Below, in pieces: positions 1 to 9,680 of a stretch of 37,790 bases of DNA. The translations under genes and the position numbers were made by a program. Source of the stretch: Saprospiraceae bacterium (GTDB lineage: Bacteria > Bacteroidota > Bacteroidia > Chitinophagales > Saprospiraceae). The notes beneath the pieces were generated by a model. The model ran no database searches, was not told the origin of the DNA, and worked only from the letters and a program-made list of their open reading frames with translations. Position 1 is the stretch's first letter; each line of letters starts with the position of its first letter. The DNA lies in assembly GCA_020628725.1 (NCBI GenBank), contig JAHDEO010000010.1, positions 1 to 37,790 of the forward strand, given 5' to 3'.

Positions 1-3000
1 GCAAACATCAAAGCAGAAGCGTCATTGATGTCTACTTCGGTAGTATTTTCGCAGCCATTGGTATCGGTAACGGTGACGGTATATGTACCTACACAGAGAC
101 CGGAAGCGGTATCGGTATTTGCGCCACTGCTCCATGTGTAAGTAAACGGCATCGCACCGCCCGTGACCGCAACAGACGCACTACCCGTACACGCACCCAC
201 GCAAGTGACATCAGCCAGAACGGTGGTTTGCAAGGTAAATAATTCATCCGAAGGCATGTCAATCTCGGCAGTATTTTGACAGCCTTCTACATCAGTAATC
301 GTGACGGAATTGATGCCTTCACAGAGGTTGGTGGCAGTTGAGGTGGTTTCGCCATTGCTCCAAAGGTAGGTGAACGGAGGTACGCCGCCATTAGAGGTCG
401 TTGCGGATGCGCTGCCATTGCATACTTCGGGGCAAGTAGGTTGCGTAATTATATCTATTTCAATATCAAATACTTCGACAAAGGGGATGTTTATTTCTGC
501 AGTGTTGGTACAGCCATTTGCATCGGTGACAGTGGCGAAATAGTCAGTGCCATCACAAAGCATGTCGGCAGTGTCAGTGGTGGTGCCGTCACTCCAAAGG
601 TAAGTGAAAGGCATTGTACCGCCCATGGGTATTAATGATGCAACACCGTTACAGATACCCGGACAGGTAGGTAATGGACTTATGCTTACTGTAATATTGA
701 ATATTTCGTCGGATTCGATATTGATTTCGGTGGAATTGATACAACCGTCTGCGTCGGTGATAGTTACGGAATTTGTGCCTTCACAAAGCATGGTGGCGGT
801 AGAGGTGGTTTCACCATTATTCCAAAGATAAGTGAATGGCATCGCACCACCTACGGGCGTTACAGACGCACTACCGTTGCACACACCCGGACAAGCCGCT
901 TGATTGATAATATTACTTTGAATGGTAAATGTTGGGTCTTGTGTGATTTGTACTAGACCAACCGCAGGACAGCCTTTATCATCTGTGACGATTACTTGAT
1001 AATTTCCAACGCAAAGGTTGGTCGCGGTCGCAGTAGTCTGACCATCGGTCCATTGATAGGTGTAATCATTTTGAATAAAGCCACCACTGGGAAGTACAGT
1101 AGCTGTGCCGGAACATGGTAGGTCAGTACAAGTCAATTGGCTGGCATCAGTGATGATTGCGCTAATATCAGATACATGAATGGTAACGCTCTCCTCTGCC
1201 GAGCATAATGTCGAAAATGTAATGTCATCCAAAGCGAAATCATTTCCTGCGGCTATAGTATTTTGATTGACAATACAAATCTCGGCGGTGGTATTGCTGC
1301 CTGAATCCCAGACTTCATTGAATTCATTCCAAGTACAAACGGTACTTGAAGCAGTAAATGGCGCACCGAGCAAAACGCCATTCACGGAGAACTGAAGTAT
1401 CGCAGGATTGGAAGCGACCGCACTTGTTATCCATGTAGAAAAATCATACGTTGCATTGGCTTGTACATTCACAGTTTGACACCATACGCTTTGATTGGGC
1501 GTGACAGCTCCATTGACGACCATCATATTGCCTGTGCCTGTGGTATGGTCATCACAATCACTAAATCCCGAATGAACATTGAACGGGCTGGTCGTGACAG
1601 CATAGGTGCTTTCATCTACAGTCGATACTTGATTGTTCGTGTATTCGCTCGTAAAACCTGTATTGCCTTGCTCAAAATCGCCATTAAAAATGAGATTTTG
1701 AGTACGTGTGTAGCCTGTGACCGTGTAGGTGGTCGTGGTATTTGGCGTGGCAGTTGGGTTGGGAATATCGGTGGCACTCAATCCGTTTGCGGTTTCCCAT
1801 TCGTAATAATCTGCACCCGTAGCAGTTAAACTCGCGCTTTCTCCAAGACAGAGTGTATCTTCACTTGTGCTAATGTTTAATTCGGATAATAGGGAAATAA
1901 TTTCGGCGGTAGCCGTAGCTGTACAACCTTCATTATCCGTGACAGTGACGGTGTATGTGCCTTCCGGTAAATTATCAATATCGGGCGTTTCTGCGCCATT
2001 ATCCCAGAGATAAGTGTAGGGCATTTGACCAAGCGTAGTCGTGGTAACTATGCTACCAAATTCATTAACACAATCAATATTAAAAGGCGTTGCAGTAATG
2101 TTCAATTCACAACATTCCTCTGTGATGAGGGTGAGCATATCCGTTTGTTCATTACCACATTCATCCGTAACTGTAACCGAATATGTACCTGCGTCTGTAA
2201 CAGTTAACGTAGAGTTCATAGAACCATCCTGCCATTCGTAGGTCTCGAAGCCACTACCTGCATTTAACTCTGTATCATCACCAATACAAATCGTTACATT
2301 CGGTCCCAATTCCAAAGTAGGCGCATTAAGCGGTACGATGAAATTGTCAATATTATTCGTAAAATCACATTCGGGAATGGAGGTAACGGGAAAATCATCT
2401 TCCAAATCAAAAACAGGATTCAGCGAAGCATCATCATTTACAATAACATAAATATCTTGATTGTATAATGAGGGAATGGTGTAGTCCTGCGTCAAACATT
2501 CATCTACCTGAAGACTCTGTCCTAATGTAAGGGTAATGAGTGGATTGGCAGATGTTTGTGTTGGATTATTATCGTAAAATGTAATAGGTGTTTCAAAAGA
2601 AAGCGTATTATCGCCTGTATTGCAAATTGTCATAGTGACAATAAATTCACCCGCATTACAATCCGCATTTTCTACGGTAATATCGGCGTCAGGCGCGGGA
2701 AATTCTATGTTAGAATATTGCGTCAAAAAATTATTCAAAACCATACTATCACCCACGATATGATGTTCTTGTTGAATGGGTGGAATCGTGAGGTCGTCGT
2801 TAATATTGACATTAAAATAGGAATGTTGATTCCAGACAGAACGTGCGGCTACCCAGGGCGCAGCCGTAGAGCCATAAGCCCTCACTTGATTGTTACAACT
2901 ACACATTAATTCCGTTTCCCCATCCGCATCTACATCGACTATGACGGGATATTCATGCGAAGTTCCTGACGAACAAGGAACGGAAAGCAAGGTATTTCCT

Positions 3001-6000
3001 GCCGCATCAAATATTCTCAAATCATCTTCATCGCGATAGACAATTTCCTTATCGCCGTCGCCTTCAAAGTCGAATATTGTACTACCTGTATTACCCGAAT
3101 TATCGGAAGTGCTAAACGACCACATGAGGTCGAGTGAATTGCCGTTGAGTGTAAGGAAACGATAGGTTTGTACACCGCAAATACCGATGTCGAGTGTACC
3201 GTTATCGTCAATGTCGGCAATATTGGGTTGTGAAGCGAGTACGATACCAAAGTTGAACGAATTGAAGGTATGCGTGGTACCAAGTTGGTTAGGCGTCTGT
3301 ATATCCCAAATATAAACGTTGGCACTGTTGCCAGTTGCGTAAACGATAGCCGCGTCCAAGTCGCCGTCTCTATCCATATCCGCGATGCCTACATAGCCGT
3401 CGCGTGCGCCGGAGGCTTGTACTTCTACGTTCATGCTGTTATTGGCAGCATTAGCTGGGTCTAGCGTAACAGAGTAGACTTGATTCCCCGCGACCAATTC
3501 CAAGCCTTCACAATCGGCACAAAAATCATCGGGCAATACATCTGCGGCAACGGTCAGGGCTTTGCCATCGTCCGCTAAGATTCCGCGATTATTATTGCCG
3601 CCTGTTACGAGCAATTCACCCGTAATACCATCGAAAATTTGATGAGAAACATAGACTTCCGCATCACCATCTCCATCAAAATCAGCGATAGAAGGACTCC
3701 AAAGCATATAGTCGAAATTGGTGTCGATACTTTGGTCTGAAATCCATAATAACTGATATTGAGAACCGTCAAATTCGTAGCAATGTAAATGCCCTTGATT
3801 TGCACCATTTTGACCTGTGTTTGCGGCAATAATGACGATTTCGGCAAAGCCGTTTCTATTCATATCCGCAATCGCAACAGCATCGACCGACCATCTCATA
3901 AAAGGCGTATTAATGGTTGCTTCGAGATTTCCGGTTTGTCCATTGATAACGAGCAGGTCATCGTGTATGTTACCACTGCCGATATAAGGTCCGGTTTTTC
4001 CGATGACTTCCGGTACGCCGTCTCCGTCCACATCACCTGTGATGCAGGTGTTGTACGAGTGCCAATTTCCGGCATCGTACCGCCATTCTTCTGCCATTTG
4101 AAATGGGGTATTATCGGGTGTAAATTCGCAATCTATGGGACATTCATCATAATAAAAATCTGCACAAGCGGCATCGGGACAGCAATCAGGGTCGTAGCAG
4201 TCGATTAAGCCGTCGCCATCATCGTCGATTTCATTACCACAAATTTCTGCACCGCAAGGGTTGATTTTTACCTCAAAAGTATCGACCGTAATACAGCCAA
4301 TATCTGAGACGCCAATGACGCGATATTCGGTAGTTTCTTCGGGTTGAATAGTGACGGATGCACAATTATCACAACTCAATCCTTCCTCCGGTACCCATGT
4401 GAATACATCGAAAAAGTCGTTGACAGTCAGCGTAATACTCTCTCCGAGACAAAGCTCTACATCATCGAAATCAATTTCAGAGGTAGGTTCAATTTCGACT
4501 AAAACGGTATCTGATTGTATCATGTCACAGGAGTCGATGACTGTGACCCAATATTCGCCGGGACCGTAGGCGGTGAAGGTTTGTTCGATAGAGCCGTCTT
4601 GCCAAATATATTGGTCGTGTCCTGCACCTGCATCGAATGTATGGATGCCATTTTCGCAAATCAATACATCCGCTCCGAGGTCAAGCGGTAAGATAGGAGG
4701 GAGGCAGAACGTATCGCAGGCACACTCTATATCTTCGCAGTCGATGAAGCCGTTGTAGTCATCATCTATACCATTATCGCAGATTTCTTCGCATGGGTCT
4801 ACGCAGATGTCATCGGTGACGAGTACGGTATTTCTGAAAACTTTGTTGGGGCTTTGCAAGGCTACGGGGAATGGGGAAAGATTTAAATTGACCGTACCAT
4901 CGAAGGCATTATTCAGGTTGCTTTCGGTGACGTTCAGGTCGCTGATGAGGTCGCAAGGGTCGCGGGTTTCACCTTCGAGATTCAATTTACCAATCAACAC
5001 ATCCTGCGAACCATTTTGTCGTTCGGCTTCGCCGATGAAGTATACGCCGCCGTTTTTTGTAAACATATCATAGCCTCTATCTTCGTCGCTAAAATCGTAG
5101 GAACGTGCCCATTGCATGACGCCTTGTTTGTCTGTTTTCAGCATATAAGCTGATACCGAACCCGTCTCATAACTTCCCAAAATCAGAAAGCCGTCATCTA
5201 TGGAAGCGAGGGCATTGGCGCGGGTTACGCTACTTGCAGGAATATCGTAGACTTTTGCCCATTCGAGATTACCATCAAGGTCGGTTCTGTGTAAATGAAA
5301 AGTTACATCGTCGGCATCTGTACCATTTAAATCGCCTCGTGAGAGGATAAATATTTTATCGTTTTCAATGACAATATCAATTCCGTATAAACGGGCGGTT
5401 TCGTTATTGGCAGCTAAATAGACTCGTGACCAAAGTTGATTGCCTGAAAAATCTATTTTGGTGAGGGCTACGCGCATTTTATCTGTTCCACCGATTACAT
5501 TATATCTTCCTGTGAGGTAAATGTGATTGTCATAAATGGTGGCTTGATTAAATGTTTCGCAACCATTCACAGTATAATTGTATTGCTCAATAATGTTTCC
5601 TGTATTTCGGTCTAATTCGAGTAGTAAAGCATCGCAGCCCGAACCTGTTGATGTTTGTCCAAGAACAAAATAATTGCCACCGGGTGTTTTTTCTAATACG
5701 CTGAAAAATGCTGCCTTACTCGGAATTGACAACTGCTTGAACCAAAGCATATTGCTATTTACATAATCATATCTGAATACATAATTATTATAATTTGTAT
5801 TTTGATACAAACTCCAACCCGTACCGACCAAAACATCGTCCGAATCCAGTATCAATTCGTTCATATCCTCGTCGCCGGAAGCTACTTTGAGCGTACGCGA
5901 CCAGATTTCATTACCATCTGCATCAATGCGTGAAATGAGCGTACTGTCTCCCTTTCCACCACCCAATACAAATCCGCCGCCGGGTACTTGGACGATGGCT

Positions 6001-7529
6001 TTTGCTTCATCATCAATGTTTGAACCGATTGTTTTGAGGAAGGTATTGCCGCAATCTTCGCCTTCAATGAATACCCAGATGTATTGGCAATGTGTTTCGC
6101 TGCACAAGCCGTTGGTGATTTCCAAACAAATATCATAAGGACCGTTTTGGTCGAAGGTATAACTTGCATTTTCGTTATTGGAAAATAATACGCCGTCTAC
6201 TGTCCAATTATAAGTGCCGTTGCCAGTGGCATTATTAGTGAAATTCAATTCTTCATTGGGAACAGGATATGGATTGCTCGCTGTAAAATCGGAAGATAGC
6301 GGGCAGGTAACTTCTATTTCTACTTCAAAATTATCGGTACAAAGCGGGTCGCCATTCGTGCCAATTAATTCAATCGTATGCGTACCTAATGTATTGAAGG
6401 TGTAGGATGCATTGGTATTATTAGAAAAGGAAACATCGTCGATGAGCCACTCGTAATCTGTGCCGCCTGTACTGGTGTTGTTGAAGTTGAGCGTTGTACC
6501 AATCTCAATGGTATTTATTGCCCCTGTAAATTCGACAGTATAAGGGTCGGGGCAAAGTGTAAGGCAGCCATCAGATTCCAAGAGGCTCGCCCGAATACCC
6601 GTCAAAAAGAATTGCATACGGTCTTTTTGTCCTTCAGTAAATCCGGATCTACAAAACTGGTCGGTATAATCCATGTAGTTCCAAATCATATCATTTTGGT
6701 CGCTAGTAAAACCCGAATCGGTATCTGTTGTACAGGTATTTACCTCGAAGTCACAAGGAACATTAGCAGTAGAACCATCTGGCGGTGTGTCACATACTTG
6801 GTCGCCGTCAAAGAGACAATTATTATTGGTACAACCACCATCAAAAGTATGGTACAAACCCAGATAATGCCCCACTTCATGTGCAATAACGGAACTACGA
6901 AAAGGAAAACTTCCAAAATATTGCGCTTCGCAGACGATGCCATCTTCCGGTCCGCCATGTGAAAACGGAAAATAGGCATAACCCGCTACTTCACAGCTCC
7001 CCCCACCACAAATTCGCAGGACTGTCCACATGTTAAGGTATTGAGTGGGGTCCCAACGACTGAGATTTTTAAGGTCAATATCTTCGTAATAATAATCGAA
7101 AGATGTCAAACTACTTTGTATGCGATTGATACCTGTAGTCGGGTTGTTGTCGGGGTCGCGTACGGCGAGGCAAAATTCGATTTCGACATCTACGCCTGTA
7201 TTTTGGTCATAGTAACCGACATTTTCAAAGGCATCATTCAGGTCTTGAATACCTTGTATAACTTGTTCGTCGGAGATGTTTGCACTGCCATTATTGTGAA
7301 TGACATGTACTACAACGGGAATGGTATAAATGGCAGATGCTTTAGCTTTTGGAGCCTCCATGTACTCGACGTATTGTTGCTTGACCTCTTGTTTGTATGC
7401 CTGTAGTTCGGGATTTTCTTGTAATGATTTTTGATGCAATTCATCCGTAGCACAAGGCTGTGCTTGTGTAATGGAAAGATTTGAAAGGATGATCAATATC
7501 GTCAGTAGTAAAGGTCGTTGGAATGTCAT
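1..7529 (-). CDS. Giant secreted M43 (pappalysin-like) metalloprotease with PKD, FG-GAP and SprB-like repeats; C-terminus off window
   Basis: The frame is open from ATG at 7529 to base 1 (2,509 codons plus 2 bases); I checked that both ends lie in the same frame. The start is followed by a signal peptide ending near SITQAQP. The zinc site HEVGHYLGLYH is near residue 217, with the Met-turn NYMDY near 285, as in M43 peptidases. Then follow two PKD-like domains (about 326-480), a propeller-like segment with VPGGGFVLGG (about 490-870), two Asp-rich cysteine motifs of MopE type (DNGIDDDYNGFIDC and GNEIDDDGDGLIDC), and FG-GAP/VCBS-like calcium loops such as DVDGDGVPEV (about 1150-1530). A CARDB-like domain, an NGDFE jelly-roll-like domain and six SprB-like repeats complete the visible part. 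It probably acts outside the cell as an adhesin-protease, and a T9SS tail is expected beyond the left edge. The plus-strand ORFs listed across this interval are shadows. Substrate unknown. Confidence 0.9.
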   Translation of the reverse strand, partial: MTFQRPLLLTILIILSNLSITQAQPCATDELHQKSLQENPELQAYKQEVKQQYVEYMEAPKAKASAIYTIPVVVHVIHNNGSANISDEQVIQGIQDLNDAFENVGYYDQNTGVDVEIEFCLAVRDPDNNPTTGINRIQSSLTSFDYYYEDIDLKNLSRWDPTQYLNMWTVLRICGGGSCEVAGYAYFPFSHGGPEDGIVCEAQYFGSFPFRSSVIAHEVGHYLGLYHTFDGGCTNNNCLFDGDQVCDTPPDGSTANVPCDFEVNTCTTDTDSGFTSDQNDMIWNYMDYTDQFCRSGFTEGQKDRMQFFLTGIRASLLESDGCLTLCPDPYTVEFTGAINTIEIGTTLNFNNTSTGGTDYEWLIDDVSFSNNTNASYTFNTLGTHTIELIGTNGDPLCTDNFEVEIEVTCPLSSDFTASNPYPVPNEELNFTNNATGNGTYNWTVDGVLFSNNENASYTFDQNGPYDICLEITNGLCSETHCQYIWVFIEGEDCGNTFLKTIGSNIDDEAKAIVQVPGGGFVLGGGKGDSTLISRIDADGNEIWSRTLKVASGDEDMNELILDSDDVLVGTGWSLYQNTNYNNYVFRYDYVNSNMLWFKQLSIPSKAAFFSVLEKTPGGNYFVLGQTSTGSGCDALLLELDRNTGNIIEQYNYTVNGCETFNQATIYDNHIYLTGRYNVIGGTDKMRVALTKIDFSGNQLWSRVYLAANNETARLYGIDIVIENDKIFILSRGDLNGTDADDVTFHLHRTDLDGNLEWAKVYDIPASSVTRANALASIDDGFLILGSYETGSVSAYMLKTDKQGVMQWARSYDFSDEDRGYDMFTKNGGVYFIGEAERQNGSQDVLIGKLNLEGETRDPCDLISDLNVTESNLNNAFDGTVNLNLSPFPVALQSPNKVFRNTVLVTDDICVDPCEEICDNGIDDDYNGFIDCEDIECACDTFCLPPILPLDLGADVLICENGIHTFDAGAGHDQYIWQDGSIEQTFTAYGPGEYWVTVIDSCDMIQSDTVLVEIEPTSEIDFDDVELCLGESITLTVNDFFDVFTWVPEEGLSCDNCASVTIQPEETTEYRVIGVSDIGCITVDTFEVKINPCGAEICGNEIDDDGDGLIDCYDPDCCPDAACADFYYDECPIDCEFTPDNTPFQMAEEWRYDAGNWHSYNTCITGDVDGDGVPEVIGKTGPYIGSGNIHDDLLVINGQTGNLEATINTPFMRWSVDAVAIADMNRNGFAEIVIIAANTGQNGANQGHLHCYEFDGSQYQLLWISDQSIDTNFDYMLWSPSIADFDGDGDAEVYVSHQIFDGITGELLVTGGNNNRGILADDGKALTVAADVLPDDFCADCEGLELVAGNQVYSVTLDPANAANNSMNVEVQASGARDGYVGIADMDRDGDLDAAIVYATGNSANVYIWDIQTPNQLGTTHTFNSFNFGIVLASQPNIADIDDNGTLDIGICGVQTYRFLTLNGNSLDLMWSFSTSDNSGNTGSTIFDFEGDGDKEIVYRDEDDLRIFDAAGNTLLSVPCSSGTSHEYPVIVDVDADGETELMCSCNNQVRAYGSTAAPWVAARSVWNQHSYFNVNINDDLTIPPIQQEHHIVGDSMVLNNFLTQYSNIEFPAPDADITVENADCNAGEFIVTMTICNTGDNTLSFETPITFYDNNPTQTSANPLITLTLGQSLQVDECLTQDYTIPSLYNQDIYVIVNDDASLNPVFDLEDDFPVTSIPECDFTNNIDNFIVPLNAPTLELGPNVTICIGDDTELNAGSGFETYEWQDGSMNSTLTVTDAGTYSVTVTDECGNEQTDMLTLITEECCELNITATPFNIDCVNEFGSIVTTTTLGQMPYTYLWDNGAETPDIDNLPEGTYTVTVTDNEGCTATATAEIISLLSELNISTSEDTLCLGESASLTATGADYYEWETANGLSATDIPNPTATPNTTTTYTVTGYTRTQNLIFNGDFEQGNTGFTSEYTNNQVSTVDESTYAVTTSPFNVHSGFSDCDDHTTGTGNMMVVNGAVTPNQSVWCQTVNVQANATYDFSTWITSAVASNPAILQFSVNGVLLGAPFTASSTVCTWNEFNEVWDSGSNTTAEICIVNQNTIAAGNDFALDDITFSTLCSAEESVTIHVSDISAIITDASQLTCTDLPCSGTATVLPSGGFIQNDYTYQWTDGQTTATATNLCVGNYQVIVTDDKGCPAVGLVQITQDPTFTIQSNIINQAACPGVCNGSASVTPVGGAMPFTYLWNNGETTSTATMLCEGTNSVTITDADGCINSTEINIESDEIFNITVSISPLPTCPGICNGVASLIPMGGTMPFTYLWSDGTTTDTADMLCDGTDYFATVTDANGCTNTAEINIPFVEVFDIEIDIITQPTCPEVCNGSASATTSNGGVPPFTYLWSNGETTSTATNLCEGINSVTITDVEGCQNTAEIDMPSDELFTLQTTVLADVTCVGACTGSASVAVTGGAMPFTYTWSSGANTDTASGLCVGTYTVTVTDTNGCENTTEVDINDASALMF
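30..1150 (-). repeat. Five tandem SprB-like repeats inside the M43 protein gene
   Basis: Five consecutive units of roughly 77 codons read CxGxCxGSASVxxxGGxxPFTYLWSNG, then TTSTATxLCxGT, then VTVTDxxGC. A sixth, more diverged unit lies near 1900-2115. The pattern matches the SprB repeat of gliding-motility adhesins. Neighbouring units are alike in DNA as well as protein, which suggests tandem duplication. The array may continue past the left edge. Confidence 0.85.
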
Positions 7530-7605
7530 AGTTCTTTTTGTTTGATTGTTTTGGTAAATCGACTTTAATGTGTGTTGGGAAAATCCATTTATGTGAGTAT
7601 ACAAG

Positions 7606-7643
7606 TTCGTTCTTTGGTATTTTTTAAAATACCAAAGAACGAA
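7606..7643. terminator. Perfect 18-bp hairpin, likely terminator
   Basis: TTCGTTCTTTGGTATTTT is followed by TT and then by its exact reverse complement. The hairpin lies between the minus-strand remnant (ending at 7682) and the start of the M43 gene at 7529. It is placed to stop transcription from the remnant side. Its tip TTTTTTAAAA is the same as in the hairpin at 12435-12472. Confidence 0.7.
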
Positions 7644-7681
7644 TAAATTATGCGGAAACTAAAGTTTCTGTTACGTACTTA

Positions 7682-8247
7682 TTATCTCAATAGGGTGAAC
7701 TCGCCTGTATAAGTGTTTTTTGTTCCGTCAAGAAATTCAACTTCTGCTATATACACAAAAACAGCCGGATTCATTTCTTTTCCTCTGAATGTGCCGTCCC
7801 ATCCTACAGAGTGGTCGTTGACAGGCAAATCATAACCTTCAAAAATCAATTCTCCCCAACGGTCATATATTTTCAAGTGAGACACGCCCGTAACACCGCC
7901 ACCACCATGAACGATAAAGGTGTCGTTTACGCTATCATCATTCGGTGAAAAGGCATTGGGTATAAATACATTGATGCTTCTATCCGCATTGATAGTAATG
8001 TCATCAGTAGCTGTACAGCCATTGACATTGGTAACAATGACGGTGTAAGTATTTGTCTCTAAATTGCTTGCAACAGGATTAGGGCAACCACTATAACTTA
8101 ATCCATCAATAGGATACCAATCATAAGTGGCAGGTTCGATAGCATCTTGAGTATTATAATTGAATTCTGTCAAATTGTTCTGTATTCGGTTAATACCTGT
8201 GGTAACATTACCATCGGGGTCGCGCTTGGCGAGACAAATATTATATC
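7682..8247 (-). pseudogene. Remnant fusion of an M43-domain fragment to a CHU_C type T9SS sorting domain
   Basis: The ORF track starts this at a TTG (8173, 163 aa), but the same frame is open upstream to a TGA just above 8247. That upstream part encodes CLAKRDPDGNVTTGINRIQ, clearly homologous to CLAVRDPDNNPTTGINRIQ in the M43 domain of the neighbouring gene; the DNA is similar too. It then passes directly into an Ig-like piece (NTYTVIVTNVNGC) and a typical CHU_C domain (NVFIPNAFSPNDDSVND, IYDRWGELIFEG, GWDGTFRG, ending TGEFTLLR). The signal peptide, the zinc site and the whole middle of such a protein are missing. I read it as an M43/CHU_C gene that lost its start and its centre. A short secreted protein made from the TTG cannot be excluded but would have no export signal. 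Confidence 0.75.
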
Positions 8248-8557
8248 AGAATGCAAGATAGATAAGATCCGTTGCAAGTCAAAGGAATGATTTGAGGGGG
8301 GGTACAAATCGAAAATCAAGAAAAATTGCTAATTTCCGATGAATTGATAAGGCTCTCATACTAATGCATTCTATGTGTATTTTGTAAAAAATGGACACAG
8401 AAAATTCAAGGCTAACCCCAACGACCAATAAACTATCAACTTGTATCAATTGTTGGCTATTGTACAAAAACAAAAAAATCCCATCAATTCTATCCAAAAA
8501 ATCCCAAACAAATCCCATATTTGCAAAAGATTTCATAACAACGATGACTCGCATCCC
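8248..8557. other. Intergenic stretch without a supported gene
   Basis: This 310-bp stretch separates the minus-strand remnant from pdhB. It is AT-rich and holds a seven-G run near 8296. The listed minus ORF (8279-8554) and plus ORF (8391-8591) have no recognisable domain. Part of the lost 5' end of the remnant may have been here, but I cannot align it to the M43 gene. The pdhB promoter should be in this stretch; I see only a weak match to TAnnTTTG (CATATTTG near 8516). Confidence 0.5.
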
Positions 8558-8592
8558 AACTACGGACTATCGACCATCGACTATGGACTAAT
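8558..8592 (+). repeat. Heptamer word array directly upstream of pdhB
   Basis: Five degenerate 7-bp units in a row: AACTACG, GACTATC, GACCATC, GACTATG, GACTAAT. The array ends 4 bases before the pdhB ATG. It is open in the pdhB frame, so the ORF track extends pdhB through it to 8441. That extension is an artefact, because the enzyme family begins at the 8597 ATG. Confidence 0.75.
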
Positions 8593-8596
8593 AAAC

Positions 8597-9577
8597 ATGA
8601 GAGAAATCAGATTCCGCGAAGCCTTGGGCGAAGCGATGTCAGAAGAAATGCGCCGCGATAAAAACGTCTTTTTAATGGGCGAAGAAGTGGCAGAATATAA
8701 TGGTGCCTACAAGGTGAGTAAAGGCATGTTGGACGAATTCGGACCGAAGCGCGTGATTGATACACCAATTGCCGAGTTGGGTTTTACGGGTATTGGCGTA
8801 GGTGCAGCGATGAACGGTTTGCGTCCTATCGTCGAATTTATGACTTGGAACTTTGCTATCCTTGCCTTCGACCAAATCGTGAACAGTGCTGCCAAGATGC
8901 TCTCCATGAGTGGCGGTCAAATTGGTTGTCCTATCGTCTTTCGTGGTGGTACGGGTTCCGCAGGGCAGTTGGCACAGCAACACTCTCAAACTTTTGAATC
9001 GTGGATGGCAAACACACCGGGCTTAAAGGTGATTTCTGTTTCCAACCCATACGATGCAAAGGGTTTGCTCAAATCTGCTATTCGCGACGACGATCCGGTG
9101 TGTTTTATGGAGTCTGAAGTCATGTATTCCGATTTAGGACCGGTACCTGAGGAAGAATACTTACTCCCCATAGGCGTAGCAGACATCAAGCGCGAAGGTA
9201 CAGACGTAACCATCGTTTCCTACAATAAAATGATGAAGGTTGCCCTCGAGGCCGCCGAAGAACTTGCCAAAGAAGGCATCTCGGCGGAGGTCATCGACTT
9301 GCGTACGATTCGTCCATTGGATTACAAAACACTCGTTGAATCTGTCAAAAAGACCAATCGAATGGTCTGCGTAGAAGAGGCTTGGCCCTTTGGTGCGATT
9401 TCGGCAGAGATTGCTTATGAGATGCAAAAATACGCTTTCGATTATCTCGATGCACCCATCACACGTATCACGGGCGCAGATACTTCGATGTCTTACTCGC
9501 CTGTTCTTGTAGAGGCTTTTCTACCAAATGCAGCGCGCGTAGTCAAGGCAGTTAAAGAAGTTATGTACGTAGCATAA
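8597..9577 (+). CDS. pdhB: Pyruvate dehydrogenase E1 component, beta subunit
   Basis: The product decarboxylates pyruvate with the E1 alpha subunit in the pyruvate dehydrogenase complex, feeding acetyl-CoA to the TCA cycle in the cytoplasm. The 326-residue product from ATG 8597 matches the usual length of E1 beta. It begins MREIRFREALGEAMSEEM and carries FLMGEEVAEYNGAYKVSKG, IDTPIAELGFTGIGVGAA and FRGGTGSAGQLAQQHSQ, all typical of the transketolase pyrimidine-binding domain. The C-terminal transketolase domain follows with EVIDLRTIRPLD and VCVEEAWPFG. The ORF track starts 52 codons earlier, but those codons read through a heptamer array and resemble no E1 protein. No E1 alpha gene is adjacent. 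A word-repeat hairpin follows the stop. Confidence 0.95.
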   Translation: MREIRFREALGEAMSEEMRRDKNVFLMGEEVAEYNGAYKVSKGMLDEFGPKRVIDTPIAELGFTGIGVGAAMNGLRPIVEFMTWNFAILAFDQIVNSAAKMLSMSGGQIGCPIVFRGGTGSAGQLAQQHSQTFESWMANTPGLKVISVSNPYDAKGLLKSAIRDDDPVCFMESEVMYSDLGPVPEEEYLLPIGVADIKREGTDVTIVSYNKMMKVALEAAEELAKEGISAEVIDLRTIRPLDYKTLVESVKKTNRMVCVEEAWPFGAISAEIAYEMQKYAFDYLDAPITRITGADTSMSYSPVLVEAFLPNAARVVKAVKEVMYVA

Positions 9578-9580
9578 TTT

Positions 9581-9673
9581 TAATGGATGATGGATAACGA
9601 ATAATGGATAATATTTAATTTTCGCTATGCGAAAATCCTGCATTAGTCGTTATCCATTATCCGTTATTGATTA
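9581..9673. repeat. Inverted pair of 7-bp word arrays with a TTTTCGC tip downstream of pdhB
   Basis: The left arm is built from the complement of RTTATCC words. The right arm reads GTTATCC, ATTATCC, GTTATTG, ATTA. Between them is a mini hairpin ATTTTCGC-TAT-GCGAAAAT (9618-9636). The arms can fold on each other. The element starts three bases after the pdhB stop and ends just before the next ORF, and it may serve as a terminator. Confidence 0.7.
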
Positions 9674-9680
9674 ATCTATT

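Noticed and set aside
441-7406. About twenty listed ORFs on both strands in 441-7406
   Set aside because: All overlap the single open minus-strand frame of the M43 protein and have no family features. They are shadows; the real gene is missing from the track because it runs off the window.
8279-8554. Minus-strand 91-aa ORF
   Set aside because: No domain, low-complexity composition, and it ends at the G-run in intergenic DNA.
8441-8596. N-terminal extension of pdhB in the ORF track
   Set aside because: The extra 52 codons translate a heptamer array and AT-rich leader and match nothing in E1 beta proteins.
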